Positions 1 to 12,883 are shown, counted from the first letter of the stretch. The stretch: DNA of 64,000 nucleotides from Thalassia testudinum (GCA_037157565.1 JAZHRO010000012.1:10256501-10320500); one strand, 5' to 3'. A program made the numbers and translations. The notes: generated by a model not told the origin, from the sequence alone.

Positions 1-430
1 CTTTTGTTTCCTGCTATTAAAAAGATAAAAAAAAGAGTAAAAGAGAAAAGATAATCCTTATCTTGCAGGTACTCGATCTTGCAAATAGCAGGACCAGTCT
101 TTTTGGAAACCCTAAGTTGGCTCAAAGCCAAGAACAATTTGACTCAAAGCCAAGAACTTGATTTTGAGGGTGTGCCTCAAGGATAATATTATCAACAAAA
201 AAATCTTAAACAGAAAAAGACCAAAAACATAATAAATGTACGGAAGAGATACATTTTAGGAAAGGCATAGAAACTTCTTCACCTTTAATCCCTGCCTCCC
301 TGAGATCGACCCTAGGCCTAAAGGTGACTAAGATAAAATTTAGTAGGCCAGGTAAAAAATTTTTTTTTGTAAAAAGATGGTCAGACTTGATTTAGGTTAA
401 CCACTATACTGACTTCAACGATAATTTCAC
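1..430. other. unassigned repeat-like sequence at window edge
   Basis: No gene is visible here. The stretch contains short direct repeats (for example CTCAAAGCCAAGAAC twice near 120-160) and a motif near 297-312 resembling the 'ctccctgag-tcgacc' segment that lies near the 3' end of Athila-like LTRs in this window (for example 63570-63590). I could not align the rest with the neighbouring LTR. It may be another truncated insertion whose other half lies outside the window. Confidence 0.3.
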
Positions 431-1283
431 CATATTAACACGACCTATTCGAGTTCTACCAGAGAGCTCGAAGTTTTGGGGAAGAAGATCCCTGAATTTG
501 TGGAGCTCATACGAGCTCTAAGATGCAAATCAAGGTCCCAAATTTGGTTCAAGTGATAGAGGGCTCTCTCAAGATCAATCCCTCCAATTTTGGATGGATT
601 TGGTCGAGAAATTAGGGAGAAATCCCAGATGGAAGGTTGGATGCTTTGGGTTTACACTGTTAATGGCGATATGGACTGTTTTGAAGAGAACTACAAGTTA
701 GGGGCTAACTGCAAACATTTCGAAACCTAAGCGGCTAAATGTAAGAAACAGAGTTTTAAAGTCTAATGGTGAAGTCAAATTTCAGTTTTGACTAGGTTTG
801 ACTAGGAAATTTGCATAAAAATCCAAATTAGGGTAAAATTTCATTTTGGACTTTGTTCAAGGTCAAAATAGGTTCAAATAATCAAACAAAGGGTACCAAA
901 CCTTTTAGAATATTTTTCTATGAATTTTAGGAGGTTTAGATGAATTTTATCCTATCCAGAACCTTATTAATTTAAGCAGGTCTGAAATTAGGGTCTTGTG
1001 TTATGATTCGGTTCTCGAAATATGTGAAATCCTATTTCTATCTGTATGGATCCACTTATTAGACTTTGATGTTCATTTGACCTTTAATTTACCCCTGACA
1101 AACCCCGTGGTTATTCTGTGTTCTTGATATGTTGTTAAAATTGCAGAATTAATCCTGATTTTCTATTTTCTTCTCAAATCAGAATATTATGGAATTATGA
1201 CCCTTAGGTGATTTTGTAAGAGCATTTATCCATCAAGCTTGGTTAAAAGTGGCCAGTTAGGGCCTATGATGGTGTTCCCATCA
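431..1283 (-). mobile_element. Athila-like LTR, 5' part only (antisense, cut by window or another insertion)
   Basis: Read on the minus strand this begins TGATGGGAACACCATCA at 1283 and continues with the same order of motifs as LTR E at 23265 (TGATGGGAACACCATCA, then a 'ccctaactagc'-like block, then 'gctcctacataacc'). It interrupts the 5' LTR of element A: the sequence resuming at 1284 matches A's other LTR from about 13723. It is probably a solo or partial LTR inserted antisense to A. The left end is not resolved. Confidence 0.65.
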
Positions 1284-1608
1284 CCCCTTCCCCCCATCAT
1301 GTTTGTTCTTAGGTTTTCCTCCGTTATCCGGCATCTTCCCATCCCCATTCTCGAGCACTATCGCCGAGGAGCGCTGTTTCCCTCACCTCGTCTTCCTCTC
1401 CTCCAACCTACCAATGACGTTAGAGCACCCCATAGCTTTGATCCTTGCACTTCACTTGGCCGGAGTTTCTTCTCTCACTAAGCTCTGATTTCGCTCCCGT
1501 TCTCACTCTACCAACGGTGATATCTCTCACCTCCTTTGTCAGGTAAGTAGAGTAGCTACTTAGGTGTCGTTTTAGCTTTTCAATTAGGCGAGTAATGCTT
1601 AGGAGTAG
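1284..1608 (+). repeat. Element A 5' LTR, segment 1
   Basis: It aligns with 13723-13963 plus 16602-16690 of the 3' LTR (shared 'gttcttaggttttcc', 'cgacatcttcccatcccc'-like block, then 'gtaagtagagtagctactta'). The ORFs seen here have no coding support. The segment ends at the AGTAG target duplication of the next insertion. Confidence 0.8.
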
Positions 1609-4410
1609 TGTTTGGTCGAGTTTTTGAAGAGATAAAATATGTTTTGTTGTAGTAAAATCTCCTAAATCGCTCGATCAACAAATACAATTTTTAAGCTCGA
1701 AATGAAGAAATGAAGTCCGAGGTTAAACACAGGGAGTAAGTATTGCAATTCATGCGCTAATCGAAATGAATATATAAATGAGCACAGGAATTTAAGCACA
1801 ATAATGATATTCAATGCATGATATCTACTCAAAACTGATATTCAATGTAAAACATGAGTATATCAAGAGTTTAAGAGAACAAAAAGAGATCTAAGACAAA
1901 ATAATGGTGATTTAAATCACCAATTATTAGTTTAAGCACATATATATCAATTACTCAGATAATGCTATAATATTTTCCAACATGCAACTTAGGTACTTAA
2001 ATGTTCCAACAGTACCAGCATCAAACCCAAATCAGATGTCGCCTTTGCAAATTAGATGACTTAACCTTCACAGCTCAAGGCTCTCAGAGAGCCTTTCTCT
2101 TATTTTCTTCTTCTCTTCAGCTTCTTTTCTCCTTCACGCATAGGCCCTCTTCTTCTCTTCTTTTCCTTTAGCTCTTCTGCTTTCTCTCACGACTAAGTAT
2201 TGAACCTTTGGTATGAAGAGCAAAACCCTCCCCCCTCCTCACAATTTTCTCCTTTCTCCTCTTTCAAACATGGGCTTAATCAGGTATATGGATTTGGGTA
2301 CGGGTTTATGAAGTATCGGGTCCAGGCTCACCGGGGGTGGTGATGAGTGAGGAGTGGGGGCTGTAATGGGGGACCTCATCCCCCGTGTGCTTGAGTCGAT
2401 AAGGCATAATCACAAATTCCATTTCTTTGCCATCAGGAGCTTGTAACTCCACAATGTGGGACTAATATTGAGCTCCCCTCTTCACAGCTGCAGCAGATGG
2501 CTGAAGCTCCAATTGCAGTCGAGGTTGTTGCTATTGCTGTCGCACAAAGGTCTGGAGGGCTTCAAGATTCAAGTCCGTGTTGATTGCAGGCAGCAGGTGG
2601 TCAAATGGTGGTTGGAGAGGATGGTGGCGACTATTCGACAAACACCTGAAGCGCAAAGTACAGCCTTGCAGCCACATCAAAGGAGCTCAGAGGGATAGCG
2701 AAGATGCTACGAGGGTGTTGGTGGTGGTGGCGTGCTACGGGGATGATTGTAGGTGGTTGGCGAAGATGAGAAACGAAGGCGGACATTGGGTTGTTCAGTG
2801 GCGGTTGTGAGTGGGCGAAGGGTGAATTGGTTGAGGGGTTTTGTGCAGGGATGAGCGGCGAAGCTTTTGGAGTAGGTGGCGAGGTGTTTGGAGGTATGTA
2901 GTGTGCGGAAGACCTCGTTGGAGGTATGGATGGAGATGGGAACGATGACGGTGAATTGCAGAAACATGGGTCGAAATAAGATTTAAAATTGAGAGAATTA
3001 ACCTAAGGATCTAAGGGAAACTGACTAACCTAAATCTAACGGATGAAAGGGGAGAATTTCCTTGCCGGAGGTACACCAGAATCGGAGAAGATGAAGCCTC
3101 CGGTGGGAGAAGTGACGATGACGATGAGGGGGCGTAGGCAGTGACCGTTGGTATTACAGCGTGCGGAGGAGTAAGAGGAAGATGATCCCACTGCCTATTG
3201 TACATGGCGGTGGGCGAAGAAGTTAGTTGGAGAAGGTCGCCAGAGCTCATGGAGCATTTGGTTGAAGAGGAGGGAAGAAGGAGGTATTCCGACCAAAAAC
3301 AAGCTTAGGAGGACGGTTTGTCCTTAGTGGTCCATTTATAGGCCTCTGGGGAGCTTTCCAAGCTTGGAAACTAAGCTTGGAAGTTCCAAATCTTCACTAA
3401 TTTAGGAGACCCGAACCTTCGAAAGGTTTGCATGAGCCTTTGAGTAGGATTCAGAGCCTTATGTGCGGCTTAATTGGAAGGTAATTACATCAAGAATCCC
3501 CCATTTTATTTTGGGAGAGATTCGCTAATCAATTAGGGAGAAATCCCTAATTGAAGGTCGCTGGAGTAGGAGTTCCTCCACGATAATGGTGGAGGGACCT
3601 GATGGTGAAGAAGACAATGAAGTTAGGGTGGTCCTTGCAATAGATTTCGAAGTTGAGGGGTTATTTGAGAGAAAGAGTCTGATTGGACCAAAATGCAAAC
3701 TAGGTCAAGATGATCTCTGATTGGGTCCAAATTTTGGTACAAGCATAATTTTAACCCAAGAAATCTGATGGTGAAGTTGGATTTTGGTTTTGACCAAGTT
3801 TGACTGAGTAATTTACGTAGAAATCCAAATTTGGGTAACTTTCTGTCTGAGACTCTATTTTAGGTTAAAATGGGTTTCAATGATCAAATCAAAGGTACCA
3901 AACCTTATAGAATATTTTCATGTTTTTTATAAGGTTTAGGTGAATTTTATCCTGACCATAACCTCAGTTAATTAAGTAGGTCTGAAATTAGGATTTTGAA
4001 TGTCCATTAATTCTTAAAATACGCGAAAACCCGTTCTTTCTACACGGACCCTCTTATTAAACATGTATGAATATTTGACCTTTAATTAACCCCTAGGAAA
4101 ACCTGTAATTGTTCTACATTTTGGTTAATGTCCATTAATTCTTGAAATACGTGAAAACCCATTTCTTTCTACATGGACCCTCTTATTAGACATTTATGAA
4201 TATTTGACTTTTAATTAACCCCTCGGAAAATCTGTGATTGATCTGCATTTAGGTTATACTGTTAAAACTGTAGATTTAACCTTGGTTTTATGTTAATATC
4301 TCAGAAAGGATATACAGTGAATTATGGTCTTCTGGCGGTTATGTAGGAGCATTTATCTGTTGATTATGACTAATTAAAGCTACTTATGGTTGATGATGAT
4401 GTTATCATCA
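1609..4410 (-). mobile_element. Solo Athila-like LTR (C-related family), antisense, TSD AGTAG
   Basis: On the minus strand it runs from TGATGATAACATCATCA (4410) to ...CCAAACA (1609), a TG...CA terminus pair. It is flanked by the 5-bp direct repeat AGTAG at 1604-1608 and 4411-4415. Removing it restores the continuous sequence seen in the intact A LTR at 16675-16695. No internal region or second LTR is present, so it is a solo LTR left by LTR-LTR recombination. Its sequence resembles the LTRs of element C (for example the 'cctaaat' and 'ggagtc(c)gaggt' motifs after the 3' end). It contains a 128-bp tandem duplication at 4001-4256. Confidence 0.88.
4001..4256 (+). repeat. 128-bp unit in two tandem copies
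   Basis: The units at 4001-4128 and 4129-4256 both start TGTCCATTAATTCTT and contain the 'cgaaaaccc' or 'gtgaaaaccc', 'ggaccctcttatta' and 'tttaattaacccct' blocks in the same order, with scattered substitutions. The other Athila-like LTRs here carry one copy, so this is a local duplication in this LTR. Confidence 0.85.
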
Positions 4411-7313
4411 AGTAGGTGTAATTATATTAATCTCATGTTGTCTTCCTCGTTTCCGACGAGCCAATTCCAGCTCGTTGGACCTTTGTTCATGCATTCAATC
4501 ACTTGATCATACTTCTCATCATCTCAGGATCATTTCCACTTCATTTTCCTCGATTTTATCACTTAACTCGCGTAATTCATTCCACACTCACCGAAGTACC
4601 TCCGCTATCTATGGCGAAGGTCTTTGATCTAATCCACACTCAATAGCGGCCCTCCATCACCTATTCACAACATTAGGGCCCCGTTCCACTCTTTAATTAG
4701 CTTTATAATTCACTACATCTAAAATTCCCAATTCACCATCAATCTCTGAGCTTTCTATCTATGGTGAACTCAGAGGAGTGATTTCACCTAATCAGCCACT
4801 CTATCATCTTCGCCTAGTCGAATATAGCTGTTCCCCTCACTCAATTGAGAGGGAGAGCAGTTCTTGAGCTCTCACAAACTCAAGATATGTTTTACTGCAT
4901 TCATTGATCAATCTTTGTATTAGTTCTTCAATTAATTCAATTGAGGTATTTTTGAGATTCTATGAAACGTTAGGAACCTTTTAAGATCATTCTTGGTCTA
5001 TTTCATGGAGATTTGATCTCCAATGACAATTCACAGCCTTCACTGGATCTCTGACAAGCTCCGGCAACCTCAAATAGAACTACAACCTTCAGAACTCCTC
5101 ATGAAGCTCCAGATAGGGTCGTTTTGAGTAGAAGAGTAGATTCCACCTATTAAAGTTACGATTTGAAGTCGATTTCCTACTTTTGATTATTGTCTTCTCC
5201 AACTCTGCCAGAGTTGGAGAGACGTAATCATTGAGGTTTAGAGCTTAAATATAGGTTCTGAAGCACGTGCAGACTCCAGAGAACCTACTCTAGATGTTAA
5301 TTAGGTCGAAGAATCTCTAAATTCTTCTATCGATCACCCACTGTTCGAGCTCAGGTGACAGTGCCTGAGAACATAGCTAGAGTTTTCAAAACTTGGTTTT
5401 GAGGTGTTAAATCACATCATCATGTTGGATTTAGTTTAATTAAGCTTTCAATTCGATTTGAAACTCCTTAATTTGGAAAGTCAACATTTGAGCTTTGAAA
5501 GTCAAATCTGAGTTGATTTTAGTGTTCTAGAGTCTGAATTCTAGATTTATGGATTCAAATGAGTTTCAGGTGAGATTGTGGATTTTATGGAACTGACATG
5601 AGTGAGTTTTATTTTGAAATTTAGGAGATTCCAAGTTTTGAAGAGTTTAGGTTCAATCTAGAATCCAAAGCTTTTCAAAGCCTTTTAGTTGAGATTTAAA
5701 ATCAAATCTAGCCTAGATTACTCTTTGATTGTTTGTTGAATCGGTCCAGACCATTTCTAACTGACTTAATCTATCTACCAGACTAATTCACACTAGAATC
5801 AATGTTTATACACTAAGAACGAAGCTCAGAAGTTTTGGATCTTCTGAAACCTTCCCAAACTCCCCTCTCTCTTCCTAAAGATGCAAAATGCATTCTAAAG
5901 CATTCTGAGACTCTCAACTGAGGGTATTAACCCTTCTTCAGGTCAATTGACCTAGAATTCCTCCTTTAAGCATAAGTTTTGACCATGGCAATAGTCCCAT
6001 GTCCTTCTCTGAATCTGCAGATCAATTGTGATCCAAGCACCAAATTGGTGCTAAAATTGTGTAATTGAGATCATCAGCATTTAATCGAGCCTTTGCTTGC
6101 TCAATTCGATCCATGGAGTCAATCGAAATCATCACTCAAAGATTTGGCTTGCGAAGGTAGTAGCGAAGGAGAATCAGTTGAGAATAGTTCTACATCAGGA
6201 GAAGAAGAGCGCCGGCATGGGTATAAAATGAAAAGTGCGAAGAGCCCGGCTGGTTGTTAGCGTAGGGTGCACTTATGAGCATATTCGATTCTCTTGAGCG
6301 TGTGTGTGCACGTGCGCCTATGTGTGCATGGGCCCGGGTGGGCGTGAGTTTTGCAAGCTTGAAAGGGCCTGATACTGTGCAAAATGGCTAAAATCCACAC
6401 CTAAATTAACTAGGACTGGGCCTCAAATAGGGTTGACCCGATCCTCATGGACTGTGTATCCTCAAAAAGGGTATGATCCGCCCATTAATTAATTTTTGTT
6501 TATGTGACAAAAATGTGGGTTAAGGACTTAAAATGGCTAAGTGTGGAGAGGTGTGCACAGTGAATTAAAGAGAGGAGAGAAGAGGGAAAGATTGAGAGCT
6601 GGGAGAGAGAGATGCACAAGCTGAGAGCTTAAATGTTAACTTGGATTAAAGAAAAAGAAGAGAATTTAAGATAAGAGAAAAGAGTGAACAAAAAGAGACA
6701 AGAGTAATTAAAGAAGGTAAAGAGACGTCTGCTAGATTAATTGGAAGTCTGGTTTCTACATTTAAGTCATCTAATCATCTAAAGAGACGTCTAATGAGAG
6801 AGAAAAAGAAAAGAGAGAAGGCTGAAGGTTGATTTAGAGATTAAGTGTTTAAGCTTCTCATGTATACAAGGGATTCATTTTATATTGTAAATTCTTTTAT
6901 GCCTTATATTTTGTAAACACTTGTAATAAATGTTTCTTTCCATGTTGTTCAACGTAAAATCATTCATGTACTTTTCTTACATTAGTGGAATAGTTGCATG
7001 CTTTAATTATTCAATTTTATAGGTAATTATTCATGTGCTTAACATATGACTTAATTATAGACTTAATTAATAAAGTAATTAGTAATATTATGCATTAGAA
7101 TAAAAAATGGTGAATTAAATTAAGTTTATACCTCCTAGTGAACGACCTGGACTCAACCAGTTTAATGAATTAAAATCTAAAATATTAGGTTAACTTGACC
7201 CTAACTACAATCAACAACAACAATTTAATAAATCAAGTTAACCTAAGTCCATTCTTTACATGATTAATTAAGATTAATAAACTTAATTAACTGTGTTGAG
7301 AATTGACCGATCA
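4411..7313 (+). repeat. Element A 5' LTR, segment 2
   Basis: It aligns with 16687-19211. A TATA-like box TATAAAA lies at 6222-6228 (18165-18171 in the other LTR), followed by a purine-rich stretch. The LTR ends ...GACCGATCA directly before the primer site. Relative to this copy the 3' LTR lacks 312 bp (4570-4881), flanked by AACTC. No gene is seen. Confidence 0.85.
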
Positions 7314-7319
7314 TTTTAA

Positions 7320-7337
7320 TAGTGCCGTTGCTAGGGA
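7320..7337 (+). other. Primer binding site of element A (tRNA-Asp type)
   Basis: TAGTGCCGTTGCTAGGGA lies six bases after the LTR end. It differs by a few C/G-to-T/A changes from the TGGCGCCGTTGCCGGGGA-type site typical of Athila elements, and resembles the site of element B at 53762. Confidence 0.75.
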
Positions 7338-8420
7338 GGTTACTTGGTAATTATATTTGCTATTATCATTTTAATTATTTATTTTGTACATATTTCATTT
7401 ATAACTAGTTTGTTTTTGTTTTGTTTTGTTTTTGTCTTCTTTCAGGGATATCTTCACAGGTATTCTAAGGAGGAAGGCAAGTTTTCTGTTTCGTATTTTC
7501 TTGTGTATTCGCTATAAATACCCATAGTGAGATTTCTTTTCCCTAGTCTTTAGTTAGGTTTGTTTGTTGCATTTAGGTTAGAAAATAAAAAATACCAAAA
7601 AATACATACTTTTCTGACTAGCAGCAACATACCGCTACGCATACACTCTTAGGAGTACATATACCTGCTAGTAGCTACTGATCTGACTTGGGATTATTTT
7701 TGATCTCACATCAGCGAGAAAAATACGTAAAAAACTTACGTAGATCCCTGTCTCTGGACTAAAAGCAAGACCATATAATTGTTTGAAAAGATTTAAAAAG
7801 TAGTCATTTGTTACTTCTTTCTATCATTTGAAAAGGATTAACTAAAAAAGAGGACTTTTAAAAACTTGTGACATATATTCTGTTTGTAGATTGCATGAGG
7901 TTTTTTATTGCTTATGTCTGCTACATGCTATTGTACACACAATGTGATAACTAGAGTCACACAAGTCTTTTACTTCTACCACTCCACTTTGCACTTCTTA
8001 GGGCTTTGGTCTAAGATCAACAAGTTTGTTTCTCTACTAAAGCCACGGGGAGCCAGTAATGAGCGGTTTCGATCCTAAACCTTAGACCTTTGAGCCTGTA
8101 TGATACGCACATACGTAGACATGTATAGGACGTGTATTTGGATTGATATACTACTTGTTTGTGTCTACGCATATTTTCCGCGTATTCTAGGGTCTTTTCC
8201 TTTGAAAAGAAGAAAACCCACTTTTTGCGCTATATTTGGTTTTGCTTGCCGCTGTTTCACACATGGTGTGAGTGTGCCTTTGCACATTTTTACAGTTTAT
8301 GCATAGGAGGCAATATCTGAAACCACCTCTCGTCTCTCCTTTGACGGGTCTACCTAGGCTAGTTGCACTGAAGTAACCAATTTTCCCGTCTACGTTCTCT
8401 ACATTTCTGCGTTTGATTCT
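7338..8420 (+). other. Element A leader, non-coding
   Basis: About 1.1 kb lies between the primer site and gag. I see no supported ORF. Unlike the leaders of B and C, this one lacks the conserved 'gtcgggtgggggaaacc' block, so A belongs to a different sub-lineage. Confidence 0.6.
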
Positions 8421-10218
8421 ATGGATCAACCGTAGAACCTGAATTCTGAGATCCCTTCTTCTTCTGGCCAGAGGGAGATGCTGCCTTTGATATCCATGAG
8501 GCATTCCCAAGCCAGAATTTACAGATGTTTGAGTAGAACTGTCAAACTAATCTGTTGACAATTGCTCTTTAGAACCTTCAAGCTCGTCCTCCCCCTCGAC
8601 CTGAGGCGGGTCCTGATCCTCCTGATTTTCCTCCACCTCATCCTTTACCTAGGCCTCTACTCCGTGACTACTACAATCCATCTAATTCCTAAGTAGAGCC
8701 TAGTGCTAGGATTCCTGTTGGGGATAACAACCCAAAATTAAAGCCAAATATTATAGGTCTAATCCCACACTTTCATGGTTACACATCCAAGGATCCATTC
8801 CATCACATTGAAGATCTTAAAAATCTTTCCCAAACTCTTGGACCTCGAAATCAAAATCGAGAAATCCTACTGATGAAAATGTTCTCCTTTAGCCTTAAGG
8901 ATAATGCCGCTTATTGGTACTGCACCATCACACGACCTATCTCTACATGGACTAAACTCAAATCTGCATTCCTAAAGGAATTCTTTCCTATAGGTCAAAC
9001 AAATGCCTTTAGGCGAGCTATCATCACGTTTACTCAAAACCAAGCAGAACCAATTCATGAAGCGTGGGAGCATTTTCATGAATTACAAAGGAAGTGCCTA
9101 CATCACGACATCCCTCGTTAGCAACTACTGCACATCTTTTGCTATAGATTGCAAGAGAGTATTCTCAATCTAATTGATGCCTCTTGTGGAGGGAACTTTC
9201 TGAATCGCGACGAAAAATCCACCTCAGAATTGTTTGAAGGGATGGCGGAGAAGTTGATCAACAATGCATCTATGTCGCAATTCACGAGAGGAAACGCACA
9301 CCAAAATCTGCATCAAAAGGGCATTCACGAGATCACAAATTTGTCCAGTTCAAAGGATTTAGAGATTATAGCTGAGAAACTGGACAAAGTCGATATCGTA
9401 GCGAAGCATCTCGACAGGTTCGCAACACAATGAAGAATCTTATGCCTCTACTCGCTACGTAGAATCCTGCACGTTTCCCTGTTTCACAAATTCCCGCAGG
9501 GTGGGAATTTGTGAATAATCTGGATTTTAGAGATCCGTCTACCTTGGGCTTTCTCCCTAGTCATTCACCAACCCAAGGAAGGACCTTTGTCCCATCATTC
9601 ACACCTCTTTCCCTACTTCCCACTTTTGCAGAAAACACACCTTATCCATATGATTTACACACCATTTAGGGATATAACACAAGATCAAACCCATATTCTA
9701 ACACCTATAACCCTATATGATGAAACCACCTAAATTTCTCTTGGTTTGATCATTCCTAAAGACTTGCATATCCGAATCAGGGTCGTTAAAACCTGCCTTC
9801 ATTGCTTTCTCAACAATCGAATGCGAGGCCCATTCATGAGAGTATGCAGAACTACTTAGGGCTGAATAGAGATATGCAGCTCAATTAGATTTTGCAAGCT
9901 ATGACAGAGAGTTAGCGACAGAATGCTGAAGCTCTCCCTGAGATACAAAGGCAATGTACGGCTAAACTGGCTGATTTACAAAATCAAATTACGCTTTTGG
10001 CTGAGTCTCGTCAGCCAGGTACTCTTTCATCTCAGCCAGTTCTGAATCCTAGGAATCTGTCACATCGTAGGCAACATTAGAGCCAAGTACACTTTGTTAA
10101 TAAGGTCTTTGATTCGAATCAAAACCCGTCCTCTGCACCTCCCGAGAGTGAACTTCCAAACTCGCATCAGCAACAACCTTTGTTGTACCAAAATGAGCCA
10201 CCTATCATTCAGAATTAA
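8421..10218 (+). pseudogene. gag: Gag pseudogene of element A
   Basis: This is the structural (capsid/nucleocapsid-type) protein of an Athila-like Ty3/gypsy element. The core at 8690-9430 aligns throughout with gag of element B: LLMKMFSFSLKDNAAYWY matches B's LLMKMFSFSLMDKAAHWY, followed by the FLKEFFPIGQTNAFRR-type motif and an ASCGGNF-type motif. The C-terminal half continues in another frame to a stop at 10216-10218 and ends QQPLLYQNEPPIIQN, comparable to the gag C-terminus of B near 56330-56440. Disruptions include a stop soon after the first ATG (8421), a frameshift near 8460-8480, a stop at 9119-9121, a shift near 9430 and more stops in the C-terminal half. No zinc knuckle is visible. 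It is not translatable as one protein. The start is uncertain. Confidence 0.8.
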
Positions 10219-12883
10219 AATTGATTTGTTGTTGATCTTTTGATTGGTTTGAACTCACTTATCCTATTTGCCCCATTCTTTAGTATCTTTATCTTGATCC
10301 AAATCAGATTTATCTTTCACGATATCCATTCATATCTTTCTGAGATTTTCACATGATTCTGATTTTGATTCTACGAGATCTTTAAGGCAAAATTAGGGCG
10401 AGATCTCTACTCTTTTGACTCTTCTGATTTTGGGCAATTTATTTGTTTTCCTATTTCTTAAGCTAATTCTTCCTAGACTCCCTTGCTTGTTATCATCCCT
10501 ATTCTGTTACGAGAGTTACTTTTACTAGGGTTTACGCCTAGCTGAAGGTGTAAAACTTAGCACATTTGTACATAATTGTTTCCTACTTTCCATACTTTCA
10601 TCTACCTATACACTTGAGTTTGTATGTTATCTGTCACTTCCTTATCATCCTATTCTTTCCTTAGTCCGACTGACCACTCTAACTTAGGTTAGACTTTAAA
10701 TTGTCCGCATAGAGATCTTTGATCTCCTCTATACGACTCCTTCCATCACCCTATACTAAGTGAAGTATAGAATCTTTTTCACCCTTCTTACAATGAGGAC
10801 ATTGTAAAATTTTTGCTTAGGGGTGTGAAGTGAAATCTTAATACTCTAAGTGTATTAGTAGATAAAAGATGAGAAAAATAGAAAAAAGTATAAAAATTTA
10901 AAAATTTTTGAAAAATACATAAAATTTTAAAATTTTTTTGATAACGCATAAAAATATAAAAATTAAAAATATAGGGGGATTACATTCATTTTAAAGAAGA
11001 ATTGAAGAAGAATATATAAAAAAAATATTTAAATATTTATAATTAAAGAGCTTAATTTTCTTCCCAAGGTCATAAATAAATAAATAAATTATATATATAT
11101 ATATATTGTAAATAGTGTATAACTAGTAAGAGCATTGAATCTCTACTTTGGACTTTCTCTTGAATATCTTTTCAAAACACGTATTTGTTTGTGAATTTCG
11201 AATTGGATTTTTCTTGCGTTAGAGTCTGAAACCCTATATGATATGTTTTTCCCGCTCTTTATTATGAAACAAAGTAACTAAGATATTAAGTTTTATACGA
11301 GACTTAAATTTTGGAATTCAATTGTAACTTTCTTGGTCAATAAGACTAGGTTAGATCCTTCTGATTTTTGAATATCTGTTTTTACCATCAAGTTGTGTAA
11401 AGAGACTAGATACCTAGAGTTGATTAAGTGAAGAGTTAGTAGAATTCTTTGCCATATGGTCTAACGGGCTATAGTTAGCTTAATCAATTGAGGACATTCG
11501 GCTAGACTTGGTGAGTTGCGTCTTGACAGATCCTGTGAGTTGATACTAATGGTTTAAGGGACTTAAGAGTGAAAGGCTTTGCTATCTACACTCTGGTTTG
11601 AGAGCTAAGTAACCTAAGCATCCAAAATTCACACACATTAGAATTGTCTTGTTGGCGTCTGAAACCACGAAGACACAGAGGCTAAGAGATCGATTCTAAA
11701 TCGTCTTTAGTCTAAAGATTTCTGCAAGATAGCTCTTGAAAGGGTGAAGAATGTGCCACTTACCTAGACAAAAGATTTAGATTACTTAATTTAGTAAGAA
11801 AATTGAGGAAAAAATAAATAAATTATTGAAAAAAATATAAATTATATACACCTTGTGGTTAAGTATCTCAATACAAATGAATACTTATGCAGTTTTTATC
11901 CACCAAATAAAGCATCTCGCTACATATGGATGCTACCCTTCTTTCATCAATAAAAACACCTCACTACATATGAGTGTTTTAACCTATAGAAAATGGGTTT
12001 GAAAAATATGGAGATAAAATATAAAAATAAGAGATCCAGTGGTCCACTGGAGAGATATACACCTAGAGTGTTGACCTCGGGATAAAAATTGGTGAGGAGA
12101 AAGCAACCAAATCTGAGTAAGGCTAAGCCAAAGGCTTGAATTGGAATAACTTGGATTGGAAATTGATGTCTTAAGATCTGGATTTTTGCAACTTTGGATA
12201 CCTTAGGATGAGTCTACTCACGAGCACAGATGTTTTAAAATTATAGCTATTGAACCTTGTAGTGGGTAGTGAAGCCTGAGAAATCAGGTTTTCGAGACTA
12301 GTGGTTGAGGCCTAAAGGAGATAGATTGACAAAGCCCTAGATGTAGAAGTCCATCCTTCATATTGTGAATTGGTTGGTTTAGGGATTTTAATCTTCTCTG
12401 AATTTGATTAATAAAAGGTGTTTAGTTAATTACAAAGCTTAGGTTGGTAAAAATCAGATTTCACAAGCTAAAGGGGTTAACCTATGTCTATTAAATCTTT
12501 TAGTTAGAGTTTAATTTCTAGTCTTTGAGTCTTGTTATCTTATTCATCTTGACTTCTTTGATCTTTAGAGTTTAGAGTAGATATAGATAATATATGGGTT
12601 TTCAATGTTCTGATTCAAAAGAAATTCCCATCGAGATTCTATTTTTACGAATACGTATTTTTGAAAGGTATTTAGGGTTTTGACTCCTTAGTAAGTGGAT
12701 TCCTGGCTAATGCTCTATTTATTTATGGATACTTATTTAAAACATAAAGAAACAAAAATATGAATATTAAAAATTCTGACCTAAGCATTCCTCTATTATA
12801 GAGTTATTTATAGTTATTTAATCACCCTGGTGCTTAAATCATCATATTTCTTGGTTAATTTTGTTAGGGAATAGCAAAAGCTT
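10219..12883 (+). other. Element A 3' non-coding region replacing pol
   Basis: AT-rich sequence with no ORF matching pol. Contents are: a hairpin motif TTACAATGAGGACATTGTAA (10788-10807) shared with element C; a poly-A/T-rich stretch (10860-11080); an (AT)n run (11090-11106); three stem-loops (11860-11980); and nothing else recognisable before the polypurine tract. Confidence 0.65.
11860..11980 (+). other. Three successive stem-loops with a conserved 14-nt loop
   Basis: Hairpin 1 has stem TAAGTAT (11860-11866) and ATACTTA (11881-11887) with loop ctcaatacaaatga. Hairpin 2 has stem AGCAT (11911-11915) and ATGCT (11930-11934) with loop ctcgctacatatgg. Hairpin 3 has stem AAAACAC (11953-11959) and GTGTTTT (11974-11980) with loop ctcactacatatga. 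Loop sequence and length are conserved while the stems differ but stay complementary. The function is unknown; an RNA element of the retrotransposon transcript is my inference. Confidence 0.6.

Noticed and set aside
11090..11106. AT dinucleotide run as a promoter element
   Set aside because: A simple microsatellite in AT-rich non-coding DNA; no promoter context.
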